A DNA stretch of 43,646 nucleotides, from contig CADDZH010000036.1 in NCBI GenBank assembly GCA_902812455.1, positions 1-43,646 on the forward strand. Reading direction: 5' to 3'. Source of the stretch: Chloroflexota bacterium. Lineage in GTDB: Bacteria > Chloroflexota > Ktedonobacteria > Ktedonobacterales > Ktedonobacteraceae. Shown in pieces: positions 33,239 to 42,118 of this stretch. Under the pieces are notes generated by a model. It saw nothing but the letters and a program-made list of their open reading frames with translations, was not told where the DNA came from and did no database searches. Both the position numbers and the translations under genes were made by a program. How positions within the stretch are numbered: position 1 is the first letter of the stretch; the number at the start of each line of letters is the position of its first letter.

Positions 33239-34102
33239 ATGCTATTTCTGCCCGTGCTTGCCGGTATTTTGATCTCATTAATAACGTTGTTGCCGCTGGC
33301 ATGGAAGTGGCAGTTGGGAGTTCTTCGTATCGGGTTACTTACTACGCTGCTAGCACTGCTCTCCGGTATGATCAGCATCTTGCTTGGAAACTGGCTATCT
33401 ATCCCTCTCTTGTTACAAGCCGGACTTGCCTGGATACTTACGGTAGTGGCGGTGTTCGCATTTCTAGCATATCGCTTTTACCGGGACCCAGAAAGAACTA
33501 TCCCGGATACACCCAATACTATTGTCAGCCCGGCAGACGGCAAGATTATCTATATCCGCAAGTCGAGCAACGGCATGCTACCGGTTTCAACCAAGCACGG
33601 GAAACACTATCCGCTGCAAGAACTCATCAAGACAGCGTTTTACACAGAAGATGTGATGGTGATTGGAATTAGCATGAATTTCATGGATGTGCATGTAAAC
33701 CGTGCTCCTATTGCCGGTCGTATCGCCTTCCAGCGCCATTTTCCGGGGCTTTTCGGTTCACTACGCAATCCTGACATGGTGTTTGAAAACGAGCGAACTA
33801 CTACCATATTTGAACAGGGAACATTGCAAATCGCAGTTGTACAGATCGCATCCCGGCTTGTTCGCCAGATCGTCTCCTTCGTAAAGGAAGGGCAGGAGGT
33901 GGCACAGGGCCAGCGTTTTGGGATCATTCGCTTTGGTTCACAAGTTGACCTGGTAGTTCCAGCAAGCCCATCGATAGAAATACGTGTCAAGCCCGGTGAG
34001 CTGGTAAGAGCCGGTGAGACGGTTATAGCAACATATCTTTCAGACATCCAGCTAGTTGAGCCTGAAGACAATAAGATTTTAGACATTGGCAACATTCATT
34101 AG
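33239..34102 (+). CDS. Phosphatidylserine-decarboxylase-like membrane protein
   Basis: ATG 33239 follows the ATP-grasp stop by one base. The 287-residue protein has two to three N-terminal membrane helices, then the PSD domain: SPADGKIIYI (Asp100), FMDVHVNRAPI (His152) and the self-cleavage site RFGSQVDLVVP (Gly233-Ser234). There Ser would become the pyruvoyl group, as in the short archaeal/class II enzymes. Classical enzymes make phosphatidylethanolamine. Here the gene sits in a polysaccharide region between a double ligase and asparagine synthetase, with no phosphatidylserine synthase nearby. Decarboxylation of an aminoacyl lipid or conjugate is therefore possible. Confidence 0.83.
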   Translation: MLFLPVLAGILISLITLLPLAWKWQLGVLRIGLLTTLLALLSGMISILLGNWLSIPLLLQAGLAWILTVVAVFAFLAYRFYRDPERTIPDTPNTIVSPADGKIIYIRKSSNGMLPVSTKHGKHYPLQELIKTAFYTEDVMVIGISMNFMDVHVNRAPIAGRIAFQRHFPGLFGSLRNPDMVFENERTTTIFEQGTLQIAVVQIASRLVRQIVSFVKEGQEVAQGQRFGIIRFGSQVDLVVPASPSIEIRVKPGELVRAGETVIATYLSDIQLVEPEDNKILDIGNIH

Positions 34103-34125
34103 GTGAGGAACGGAAAGGCAAATTT

Positions 34126-36069
34126 ATGTGCGGCATTTGCGGTGTATATAACATGCAGAGCGGTGAGCCTGTCTCACAGGAACTGATCGAGCAAATGACT
34201 CGCCTGATCTCACACCGAGGGCCTGACGATAGTGGTGCCTACCTGGATGGCCCGGTGGGATTGGGCTTTGCGCGCCTCAGTATTATCGACCTGAGCGGCG
34301 GTCACCAGCCCATGAGCAACGAGACCGGCGATATCTGGATCGTCTTCAATGGAGAGATCTGGAACTACAAATCATTGCGGAAAGAGTTGCTAGAGAAAGG
34401 TCACCACTTCCGCACAAATAGCGATACCGAGACGATTATTCACGCCTATGAAGAATATGGTACGGATTGCATTGCAGGCCTGCATGGCATGTTTGGGCTT
34501 GCGATCTGGGATAGCCCTCGCAGGCGCTTATTACTGGCGCGCGATCGCATTGGGAAGAAGCCACTCTACTATACTCACATCGATGGGAAAGTAGTATTTG
34601 CTTCGGAGATTAAATCCCTGCTCTGCCACCCGCAGGTAAAGAGAGAGGCCGACTTACAGGCGCTCGCAGATTTTCTGAGCGTAAGGTATGTTCCTGGGCC
34701 GGCTACGCTTTTCACAAATATTTACAAGGTACAACCTGGCCACTGGATGCTCTGGGAGAACGATACGGTCAAAGAGGAATGCTACTGGGATTATACTTTT
34801 GGCCCCACGGAGAATCGCTCAGTTGAAGAGTACATGCGGGGGATTCGAGCGCACATCCGGCGGGCAGTGGAGGAACGGTTGATGGCTGATGTGCCGCTGG
34901 GAGCAATGCTAAGTGGAGGGGTGGATTCGAGCATCATTACAGGCACGATGAGCCAGTTGATGGATGAACCGGTCAAGACCTTTTCCGTTGGCTTCGATGT
35001 ACCCGGCTTCAGCGAATTGCCCTATGCCCGCCTGGTTTCTGAACACTTTGGGACGGAGCATCACGAACTCTTGTTGAAAGGCGCTGACCTGGCCGAGTAC
35101 TGGCCAATTCTTACCTGGCATCGTGATGAACCGGTGAGCGAACCATCTGATCTGGGGGTGTATCTCGTCTCGAAACTGGCGCGGCAATATGTAAAAGTGG
35201 TGCTCTCAGGTGAAGGTGGAGACGAGCTTTTTGCGGGCTACCCCAAGTATATCGTCGATTGGATCGCGCGCTACTATCGCCTCTTGCCCGCCCCAGTTCG
35301 AGATCAGATCATTACGCCACTGGTTGACCTGCTTCCCTATGGGATGCGCAAAGTCAAGCTGGCTGCCCATTCTTTATCTATGCCTGCACCGGCTCGCTGG
35401 CTGAACTGGTTCGGGGTCTTCAATGGACGATTGAAAGAAGATCTTCTCTCGCAAGAGACAAAGGCCAGTGTAGATATGGATTCGAGCCGCATCTTTCGTC
35501 GCTGGCTGGAACGCAACCCGCAGCGGGATGATCTTTCATCAATGCTTTATCTGGATACCAAAATCTGGCTGCCAGATAACCTGCTCATGAAGGGGGACAA
35601 GATGACGATGGCGGCCTCGCTCGAGGCGCGCATCCCGCTGCTGGACTACAAGCTGATCGAGTATGCGGCAAGCATTCCATCGCGCGTCAAGATAAGGCCA
35701 TTCCGGGCCAAATACCTACTCAAGCGAGCCTATGCAGACTTCCTGCCTGAGCCAATACTGACACGCAAAAAGATGGGTTTCAATGTGCCAACCGGACCCT
35801 GGTTCCGCGAAGGGCAGCGTGACCTCATGCAACGGCTCCTCCTCTCGGAGCGTGCGCACAGCCGGGGTATCTTGAACATGAATTGCGTTGCTCGCATCTT
35901 GCGCGAGCACCAGGAAGGAAGAACGAGCTACGCCAACCAGCTCTTTCTTTTAGCGAGCCTGGAATTGTGGTTCCGCGTCTTTATCGATCCTCCCGACCTG
36001 GAATATCCTGAAGGCTCGGTCGAGGATTTTTTAGCGGTAGACAACAGGAACGTTGTCCCGGCGTTGTAG
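34126..36069 (+). CDS. asnB: Asparagine synthetase, glutamine-hydrolysing
   Basis: The 647-residue protein starts MCGICGVYN, so Cys2 is freed as the glutaminase nucleophile. The N-terminal class II amidotransferase domain has ISHRGPDDSG and NGEIWNY. The synthase domain has the PP-loop LSGGVDSSII and SGEGGDELFAG. It makes asparagine from aspartate or, in polysaccharide and natural-product clusters, amidates other carboxylates such as uronic acids. Its place at the end of the ligase/decarboxylase run and next to uronate-sugar genes favours a cluster-specific amidation (inference). Confidence 0.9.
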   Translation: MCGICGVYNMQSGEPVSQELIEQMTRLISHRGPDDSGAYLDGPVGLGFARLSIIDLSGGHQPMSNETGDIWIVFNGEIWNYKSLRKELLEKGHHFRTNSDTETIIHAYEEYGTDCIAGLHGMFGLAIWDSPRRRLLLARDRIGKKPLYYTHIDGKVVFASEIKSLLCHPQVKREADLQALADFLSVRYVPGPATLFTNIYKVQPGHWMLWENDTVKEECYWDYTFGPTENRSVEEYMRGIRAHIRRAVEERLMADVPLGAMLSGGVDSSIITGTMSQLMDEPVKTFSVGFDVPGFSELPYARLVSEHFGTEHHELLLKGADLAEYWPILTWHRDEPVSEPSDLGVYLVSKLARQYVKVVLSGEGGDELFAGYPKYIVDWIARYYRLLPAPVRDQIITPLVDLLPYGMRKVKLAAHSLSMPAPARWLNWFGVFNGRLKEDLLSQETKASVDMDSSRIFRRWLERNPQRDDLSSMLYLDTKIWLPDNLLMKGDKMTMAASLEARIPLLDYKLIEYAASIPSRVKIRPFRAKYLLKRAYADFLPEPILTRKKMGFNVPTGPWFREGQRDLMQRLLLSERAHSRGILNMNCVARILREHQEGRTSYANQLFLLASLELWFRVFIDPPDLEYPEGSVEDFLAVDNRNVVPAL

Positions 36070-36086
36070 AGGTTACAAGATAAATA

Positions 36087-37088
36087 TCACCCGTAGGTCA
36101 CAAGAGTTTGACTGATCTGCTCATCCAGCACGCGCTGGGCCGCCGCCAGGATGCGCACAACCTCTAAACCCACCTGGCCATTTGCGCGTGGCTGCTTGCC
36201 GGTCAGAATAGCGTTGGCAAAATCTTCGCACTCTAAGCGCAGGGGCTCAACCCAATCGATATAGGGGATGGTGATCTCGCCAAAACGATAGGAGACGATG
36301 GGGTCGGCATGAATATCGGCCCCTTTGTTGAAAATCTTGATCATTTCGACGGGATTGGTATCGTCGTAGATGGCCATTCTGGCATCTCCGATCACGGTGA
36401 CGCGGCGGATTTTGTTGGGATGCAACCAGCTCACGTGAATATGAGCAGTCATGCCGTCGGCGAATCCCAGGTCGAGGTGGGCGATATCGGGAATATGGGG
36501 CTGGAGATGAGCATGAGCCTGAACTTTGATGCGATCGGGCTTCTTGCCCAGGATATAAAGCATAATTGAGATATCGTGTGGGGCGAGGTCCCAGATGACA
36601 TTGATATCATTGCGAAAGAGGCCCAGATTGAGGCGCTCGGCCTCAACGCAATAAATTCTCCCCAGGTCGCCGCTCTGGACAAGCCTGCGAAGCTCGTTGA
36701 CGCCTGGATTGTATTCAAAGGTGTGACCAACCATCAGGATACGTTCCCGTTCTTGCGCTAAAGCCACGAGTTCTTCAGCTTCGGCGACATCAGCAGTGAG
36801 GGGTTTCTCAACCAGCACGTGTTTACTAGCGAGCAGGGCTGCTTTTGCCAGCTTGTAGTGCGTTCGTACAGGGGTAGCAACAACGATGCCATCGACATCC
36901 GAGTTAAAGACATCTTCTGGATGAGTTGTAGTCTGTATCCAGGGTTGATTTACTTTGAGCGAAGCCAGGCGATATTGATCCACGTCTGCGACCATTGCCA
37001 CCATGCCATGAGGCAGGGTATCGAGATTGCGGGCAATTTTTGGTCCCCAATATCCCCAGCCGATAACCCCAAAGCGCAGGTCTTTCAT
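36087..37088 (-). CDS. Gfo/Idh/MocA oxidoreductase (WbpB-like)
   Basis: The 333-residue protein starts at ATG 37088. The Rossmann motif is GVIGWGYWGPKIARN, the catalytic-region motif is EKPLTAD (Lys95), and the C-terminal domain includes DLAPHDISIMLYILG. WbpB oxidises the 3-hydroxyl of UDP-GlcNAc-uronate. The WbpE- and WbpD-like genes at 21161-22979 would perform the next two steps, giving UDP-2,3-diacetamido-uronate. The set is thus split across 15 kb. Other Gfo/Idh substrates remain possible. Confidence 0.83.
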   Translation of the reverse strand: MKDLRFGVIGWGYWGPKIARNLDTLPHGMVAMVADVDQYRLASLKVNQPWIQTTTHPEDVFNSDVDGIVVATPVRTHYKLAKAALLASKHVLVEKPLTADVAEAEELVALAQERERILMVGHTFEYNPGVNELRRLVQSGDLGRIYCVEAERLNLGLFRNDINVIWDLAPHDISIMLYILGKKPDRIKVQAHAHLQPHIPDIAHLDLGFADGMTAHIHVSWLHPNKIRRVTVIGDARMAIYDDTNPVEMIKIFNKGADIHADPIVSYRFGEITIPYIDWVEPLRLECEDFANAILTGKQPRANGQVGLEVVRILAAAQRVLDEQISQTLVTYG

Positions 37089-37421
37089 TTTTAGCTGTTC
37101 CCCCAGGCTTTCTAAAATACGAAATAGCGGGTCTCGATTTGCAAGTGTCTACCTGAAGACATATATTCCCCTACGATGATGAAGGTAGCATAGACAAGTG
37201 TTCGCCTGGTGGATAGCTGTGGTGAAATCAGGTGAAACTCGAGACGAGAAGTACGAAAGAGATAACCCTTGCTGCCAAATTCTCTGCTTCTCAAGCGAGC
37301 AGGCATGTCTACAAGTTAACTCCTTTCCCTCACTCTTAACCATATCTACATATCTATACTTACCATTTGTACACCCAGGTACTTTATGCTGCATTTAGAA
37401 CAAGCAAATGAGGGGAAATGT
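37089..37421. other. Divergent intergenic region
   Basis: This 333-bp AT-rich stretch lies between the WbpB-like gene (minus) and the sugar transferase (plus) and must hold promoters for both. TATACT at 37355-37360 is a possible -10 for the plus gene, without a clear -35. CTTACCATTTGTACACC...TTATGCT near 37360-37389 distantly resembles the shared upstream elements. No gene was found. Confidence 0.45.
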
Positions 37422-38090
37422 ATGGCTATCCAATCAGCATCTGTAGAAGTTATACGAATTCATGCTGGTTATGCCCGCGCAAAACGTCTTTTTGATATAG
37501 CATGTACTCTGCTGCTCTCACCAATCATTTTATTGCTCAGCCTGATTGTGATTATCATGATCCGCTTAGATTCAAAAGGGCCTATTCTCTACCTGCAGAA
37601 GCGTGTGGGCCAAAACGGGGTAGAATTTGAGATGCTCAAGTTCCGCTCAATGTATGTTGATAGTGATGATAGTATCCACCGTGAAGCCATCAAACAATAT
37701 ATGAATGGAGAGGCGCTCAGTGATGATAATGACAACCGCTTTAAGATAGTCGATGACGATCGCGTGACGCGAGTTGGTAAATTCATTCGCAAGACGAGTC
37801 TTGACGAACTTCCTCAATTTTGGAACGTGCTGCGAGGGGAGATGTCGCTTGTTGGTCCCCGCCCCCCTGTGCCATATGAAGTGGAACTATACAGCCCCCA
37901 TGATTGGCTACGTCTTTCTGGAAAGCCAGGATTGACCGGCCTGTGGCAAGTCTATGGACGCAGTACAGTTACCTTCGAGGAAATGGTGAACATGGACATT
38001 GCCTATCTCCAGAACCAGTCGTTGTGGACCGACCTCAAGCTAATAGTGCTCACTCTCCCCGTAATGGCGCTAGGCAAAGGCGGCGCGTAG
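37422..38090 (+). CDS. Undecaprenyl-phosphate sugar-phosphate transferase (initiating enzyme)
   Basis: I start at ATG 37422, six bases after AGGGG; the ATG 12 codons earlier lacks such a site. The 222-residue protein is the short PglC-like form. It has AKRLFDIACTLLLSP with one membrane anchor, then GPILYLQKRVG, EFEMLKFRSM, TSLDELPQFWNVLRGEMSLVGPRP and PGLTGLWQV. This is the bacterial sugar transferase signature with the catalytic Asp-Glu of SLDELPQ. It moves a sugar-1-phosphate onto undecaprenyl phosphate and begins repeat-unit assembly. No polymerase or flippase is in the window. Confidence 0.9.
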   Translation: MAIQSASVEVIRIHAGYARAKRLFDIACTLLLSPIILLLSLIVIIMIRLDSKGPILYLQKRVGQNGVEFEMLKFRSMYVDSDDSIHREAIKQYMNGEALSDDNDNRFKIVDDDRVTRVGKFIRKTSLDELPQFWNVLRGEMSLVGPRPPVPYEVELYSPHDWLRLSGKPGLTGLWQVYGRSTVTFEEMVNMDIAYLQNQSLWTDLKLIVLTLPVMALGKGGA

Positions 38091-38094
38091 GTTA

Positions 38095-38529
38095 TTACGC
38101 CTGCTCCTGCTTTCTGTGTGTAAGGAGCAGAACCACGCTCTGCACCGGAAGAACAGTAGAGTGAGCAGGGCGCCATAGTTGTTCTCGCTTTCTCTGCTCG
38201 CCGCGTTCGAGGCGATGGAGGAGCAAGCGCATGCGTGCAGGGGAGACATAGACAGGGAAAATATTACGGCCGGTAACCTTCACGAGGGTATCAACTACGG
38301 TAATGTTTTGTCGATTGGAGATGGCCACGGTGAGCATGTTGTTAGAAGAGCCGATAACTGCACACCAGTAGCGCTTCATCAGGCTCAAAGGCAAGATATT
38401 GCGATAGCGCATAGGAATGCGACGTAAATCATGGAATTGTGGGATCGGATCAGCAATTGTAATCTGCGTATCTTTTTGCATCTTGCTCATACCACAGGAT
38501 CTTGTTGCTACTCGTAAGCAGGGTGCCAT
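38095..38529 (-). CDS. Stand-alone MshEN/GspE-N-like domain protein
   Basis: The 144-residue frame contains ILPLSLMKRYWCAVIGSS, MLTVAISNRQNI and VKVTGRNIFPVYVSPARM. This pattern is typical of the N-terminal domain of type II secretion/type IV pilus ATPases, which binds cyclic-di-GMP in MshE-type proteins. No ATPase domain follows; the protein ends with a basic tail. The start is unsure: ATG 38529 or ATG 38490, neither with a good ribosome-binding site. The stop is five bases from the end of the convergent sugar transferase. It could be a small regulatory domain or a gene remnant. Confidence 0.5.
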   Translation of the reverse strand: MAPCLRVATRSCGMSKMQKDTQITIADPIPQFHDLRRIPMRYRNILPLSLMKRYWCAVIGSSNNMLTVAISNRQNITVVDTLVKVTGRNIFPVYVSPARMRLLLHRLERGEQRKREQLWRPAHSTVLPVQSVVLLLTHRKQEQA

Positions 38530-38652
38530 CTTAATGGAAGTGTAAAGAACGGAGGTGTAAAGAAGATGGTTATAGAAGCGAAAATATGGTATCGGTATCC
38601 TGAAAAGGATGCTTTTTTCTCAAACCGTAATCAAAGACCCAAAACAGAGCGC

Positions 38653-38697
38653 AAAAAAGGACGCTGGAGAAGTAGAAAGCTCCAGAGCGTCCTTTTT
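38653..38697. terminator. Bidirectional rho-independent terminator
   Basis: GGACGCTGGAG (38659-38669) pairs with CTCCA plus GCGTCC (38780-series is not involved; right arm 38680-38692, with a two-base GA bulge). Five T follow on plus, and six A precede on plus, which read as U on minus. It lies about 20 bp beyond the stop of the response regulator on the minus strand. Confidence 0.85.
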
Positions 38698-38716
38698 GAA
38701 GGGAAATAGCGAGTTG

Positions 38717-39457
38717 TTACGAGGAGACAGCGTGCAAAGTGCGCACCAGTTCTTTGGCTTCCTGCTCTTCGGCAGGGCGGCGCACCAGGGTATAGCCAAC
38801 GCCAGGCACAGTCAGGATGTAGCGAGGTTTGCCAGGTTCCGGTTCGATCTTTTGGCGCAGGTGGCGTATATGAGCTTTGATTAAAGAAGCATCGCCATCG
38901 CCATCATATCCCCACACGTGTGTCACAATCTGGCCTGAGGTACAGACATCATTGGCATTGATGGCAAGGAAGTGGAGAAGCTTCCCTTCCGTCGGTGTCA
39001 GGCGATAGGTTTTCCCGTGGACGGTCACTTCGTTATGAAGAGAATCAACGCGAATAGGGCCAACGGTGATAATAGAGGAAGGCCGCTGCTCTAAGGTGGA
39101 ACGAGCCCTGCGCCCAACAGCATGGATCCTGGCCAGCAACTGGGAAGGATAAAAAGGCTTGCGCAGGTAATCATCGGCGCCAGATTCTAAACAACGTACT
39201 TCATCATGAACATCTTTGGCATCAGTGACAACTAATACGAGGGCATCATGTATTGTTCGCATATCCCGGCACATAGCCAGGGCATCACCATCCTCCATGG
39301 CACTATCAAGAATGACGAGATCGGGACGATGTTCTACCCATACAGCTCTTGCGCGATCGAGGGTATAGGCGCGGTATACCTCATACCCATGCGTTTTTAG
39401 CCAGCTAGTTAACATTTCAACAAGTTCGCGGTCAGTATCAACCACTAAGAGTCTCAT
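38717..39457 (-). CDS. OmpR/PhoB-family response regulator (orphan)
   Basis: I start at ATG 39457, after GGGGGG; an in-frame start eight codons upstream lacks a site. The 246-residue protein has a receiver domain with phospho-acceptor Asp51 (LVILDSAMEDG), Thr in VVTDAKD and Lys in LRKPF. A winged-helix DNA-binding domain follows (LTPTEGKLLHFL, HIRHLRQKIEPEPGKPRYILTVPGVGYTL). No histidine kinase gene lies beside it. A terminator follows directly. It could in principle be the regulator for the Pho-box-like sites at 20282, but nothing in sequence links them. Confidence 0.88.
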   Translation of the reverse strand: MRLLVVDTDRELVEMLTSWLKTHGYEVYRAYTLDRARAVWVEHRPDLVILDSAMEDGDALAMCRDMRTIHDALVLVVTDAKDVHDEVRCLESGADDYLRKPFYPSQLLARIHAVGRRARSTLEQRPSSIITVGPIRVDSLHNEVTVHGKTYRLTPTEGKLLHFLAINANDVCTSGQIVTHVWGYDGDGDASLIKAHIRHLRQKIEPEPGKPRYILTVPGVGYTLVRRPAEEQEAKELVRTLHAVSS

Positions 39458-39980
39458 AGTTACCCCCCTATGTCTACTCAAGGTCTTTTGCAGCTAAGCA
39501 ATCAAAAGAGGCCGATTACGTTTTCCCCTGATGTAGCATGATACATGAAAACATACAAATGGTTGGATGTATAAGTCCTCATTTGTAGCAGGTCTGCTCG
39601 CGCTTACCTATATAGGTGCCACCTCCCCATCTGAGTAGATTAAGAAAGCTAGATTAAGAAAGCTGAGTTTTCAACAATGGCTCATGAATACAAAAACAGA
39701 GCATAGTCAGTTAAGGTCGCCAGGATACACAAGAATCACGTGGAAAGAAAAACTATTTAGATCTGTCCCCCTTCTAAAGTAGTTATTCTCCTGGTACGGG
39801 CAATCCCCTTTAGCCCACCAAAGATACTATAAACTACCGGAACGAAAATTTCAATGGAAAAAAGCCCCATTTTGATGATATTTTTCAAATTCATCTATAC
39901 TTACCTAATGCTGAGATGATGTAAGAGTAGATCGATTCGATCATGCCAACAATACATGTCGTGAGACTAGCAAGCAAGCG
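39458..39980. other. AT-rich intergenic region with a 14-bp tandem repeat
   Basis: About 500 bp hold no credible frame. TAGATTAAGAAAGC is repeated head-to-tail at 39636-39649 and 39650-39663. The region should carry the response-regulator promoter. No tRNA, riboswitch fold or protein gene was recognised. Confidence 0.5.
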
Positions 39981-40424
39981 CTACAAGCTATAGGTTACAA
40001 GCAGGCCAATGCCGATGCCGAGCAGGGCGCCGGCGAATACCTGGATAGGGGTGTGCCCGATCAGCTCGCGCAGGCGTTTTTCAGCAAAAGGGTGCCCCTG
40101 AAAGGCCTCATCAATCATCTGATTGAGGATACGGGCCTGGATACTCACCGCTCGCCGCACGCCAGCGGCATCATACATGACAATAGCTGCCAGCACAATA
40201 GTGATAGCAAAGGCCGCCGAGCTCAAGCCTTGAAGACGACCTGTAGCAGTAGCGAGACCTGATACCAGAGCGGAATGTGAACTTGGCATACCACCTGATG
40301 AAATGAGGCGGCTCACAATGAGTTTGCGCTGGCGGATCAATTCATAGAGCGTTTTGCTGATTTGCGCAATCGCCCAGGCGAAAAATGCTGCAAGTAAGAT
40401 GCGATTATCAAGCAGTGTAGTCAT
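39981..40424 (-). CDS. Divergent PAP2 family (DUF212) membrane protein
   Basis: I start at ATG 40424, giving 147 residues, the normal size for the family; the upstream part of the frame comes from the repeat at 40454-40572. Membrane segments surround SSGGMPSSHSALVSGLATA and YDAAGVRRAVSIQA, the two conserved motifs related to acid phosphatase/PAP2 active sites. The motif order suggests lipid-phosphate handling, but no activity is established for the family. It follows the xse genes on the same strand. Confidence 0.87.
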   Translation of the reverse strand: MTTLLDNRILLAAFFAWAIAQISKTLYELIRQRKLIVSRLISSGGMPSSHSALVSGLATATGRLQGLSSAAFAITIVLAAIVMYDAAGVRRAVSIQARILNQMIDEAFQGHPFAEKRLRELIGHTPIQVFAGALLGIGIGLLVTYSL

Positions 40425-40453
40425 TGTTTTCTTCGCGATCCATTCCTCCCAAG

Positions 40454-40572
40454 CTAGTGCATAACCACCTAACCTTTTAGGGAATAAGAAAGGTTGGGAA
40501 CGCCCCAAACCCCGCAGGAGGCTTCGCCCCCTGCACCTCCATTCCCTAACCGCTTTCTTGACTTTGCACTAG
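40454..40572. repeat. MITE-like element with CTAGTGCA inverted ends
   Basis: CTAGTGCA (40454-40461) and TGCACTAG (40565-40572) are perfect inverted ends. Inside, TTAGGGAAT and ATTCCCTAA are also inverted, and GCAGGAGGC/GCCCCCTGC forms a central hairpin. The right end supplies the stop codon of xseB. The element carries no gene. A related hairpin is at about 40872-40905. Confidence 0.6.
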
Positions 40573-40805
40573 AGTGACTCTAAGGGCTGTATGACGAGTT
40601 CACCTTGCTCATCAACACTCAGTTGCTGCACACGCAAGGTTGCCTTTTGTAACAAGGCATTGCAGTGCTGCGCCAATTTCATGCCCTCTTCATAATAATG
40701 CAATGCCTGTTCAAGAGGTATCTGGCCATCCTGCAAGGCAGCGACGGCAGCCTCAAGTTGCACATAGGCTTCTTCAAAAGAGAGTGATTCTATATCCTTA
40801 TTCAC
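40569..40805 (-). CDS. xseB: Exodeoxyribonuclease VII small subunit
   Basis: The 78-residue protein has the family pattern SLSFEEAYVQLEAAVAALQDGQIPLEQALHYYEEGMKLA, two helices that bind the large subunit. ExoVII digests single-stranded DNA from both ends into short oligonucleotides. Its gene follows xseA by 32 bases. The last codons lie in a repeat sequence, which has provided the stop. Confidence 0.93.
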   Translation of the reverse strand: MNKDIESLSFEEAYVQLEAAVAALQDGQIPLEQALHYYEEGMKLAQHCNALLQKATLRVQQLSVDEQGELVIQPLESL

Positions 40806-40837
40806 GCTTTACCTCCATATAATGGTTCTCATTAGCA

Positions 40838-42118
40838 TTAGATAGATGAACCAGGGAACACTCCTGCCACCTCGGCAGAGGGGCTGCGCCCCTCTGCACT
40901 CCCCTTTTCTTGTACCACAACCGGAATGCGCCCATCAGCAACGTGAATGGTAAGCGTATCGCCCGGCTGCGCTTGCTGCGTACTGGTGACGAGCGCGGCA
41001 TCGCTATCACGGTAGACAACGGCATAGCCGCGAGCAATAGTAAGCAAAGGGCTGAGTGAGTGCAGGCGTAAGGCGAGACCGCGCAGGCGTTCACCGCGCA
41101 GTGAGAGAATATGCTGGAAACGGGTCTGGAGCAATTCAAGCGCATCGTCAAGCGCCTGGCGCTGGGCGTCCAGAAGGCTTTGCGGATGAGTTCGCTGCAG
41201 GTCGCGCTGCATGCGTTCAAGGTTCTCAGCCAGTTCGCTAAGACGATCCTGTATCAAGGCGGTCAATAGCTGTTGTTTCTCTAGTATAGAGATACGCCAG
41301 TCCTGGATATCAGGGACGGCAGCAGCAGCGGCGGCGGTGGGAGTTGAAGCGCGAAGATCCGCGACAAAATCTGCAATGGTGAAATCAGTTTCGTGGCCAA
41401 CTCCGCAGATGACGGGAATACGCGAACGAGCAATGGCCCGGGCGACGATCTCTTCGTTGAATGCCCATAACTCTTCGATTGAACCACCACCCCGCCCAAC
41501 GATGATCACATCGGCTTCACCATGCTGGTTGAGCAGGTCTATAGCAGCGGCAATGGAGGCAGGAGCCTCAGCACCTTGCACCAATGTAGGGGAAAGAATG
41601 ACTTCGGCCAGCGGGTAACGAGTACGAATAACGCGCAGCATATCACGCAGCGCTGCGGCCTCCGGCGATGTCACAATACCAATGATCGAGGGACGAGCAG
41701 GCAATGGGCGCTTGCGTTCAGCATCAAAAAGCCCTTCGGCTGCTAAGCGAGCCTTCAGTTGCTCAAAGCGTAAAAAGAGCGCACCTTCACCCAATAGTTC
41801 GATATGCTCGACATACAGTTGCAGTTTGCCATCACGCTCATACAATGAAATATACCCGCCAGCGATAACAGCCTGGCCATCGCGTAATGCAGGAGCGGCT
41901 GAGCGCAAGCGCGCATGCTTAAAGAAGACGCAAGGCAATTGCGCCTCTGCATCTTTGAGAGTGAAATAGCAATGGCCGGAAGTATGGGTTTTGCAGCCTG
42001 AAATCTCTCCCTGTACCCAAACAGCCTGCAAAACATCATCCATCTCCAGCAAATCCTTGAGATAGCGAGAGAGCTGCGAAACACTTAACACTGAGGGGGC
42101 GCTAGAAAACAGCATCAT
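40838..42118 (-). CDS. xseA: Exodeoxyribonuclease VII large subunit
   Basis: I start at ATG 42118, a few bases after AGAGG and inside the end of the accB-like gene, which suggests translational coupling. The 426-residue protein has an N-terminal OB-fold (VWVQGEISGCKTHTSGHCYFTLKD) and the catalytic domain with IGIVTSPEAAALRDM, VIIVGRGGGSIEELWAFN and GVGHETDFTIADFVAD. The helical tail ends with IARGYAVV. The final 20 residues are encoded by a palindromic repeat (GCAGAGGGGC/GCCCCTCTGC). Confidence 0.93.
   Translation of the reverse strand: MMLFSSAPSVLSVSQLSRYLKDLLEMDDVLQAVWVQGEISGCKTHTSGHCYFTLKDAEAQLPCVFFKHARLRSAAPALRDGQAVIAGGYISLYERDGKLQLYVEHIELLGEGALFLRFEQLKARLAAEGLFDAERKRPLPARPSIIGIVTSPEAAALRDMLRVIRTRYPLAEVILSPTLVQGAEAPASIAAAIDLLNQHGEADVIIVGRGGGSIEELWAFNEEIVARAIARSRIPVICGVGHETDFTIADFVADLRASTPTAAAAAAVPDIQDWRISILEKQQLLTALIQDRLSELAENLERMQRDLQRTHPQSLLDAQRQALDDALELLQTRFQHILSLRGERLRGLALRLHSLSPLLTIARGYAVVYRDSDAALVTSTQQAQPGDTLTIHVADGRIPVVVQEKGSAEGRSPSAEVAGVFPGSSI

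Noticed and set aside
39458..39980. Possible riboswitch or small RNA in the long gap
   Set aside because: No conserved riboswitch core or strong hairpin with T-run could be recognised by eye.
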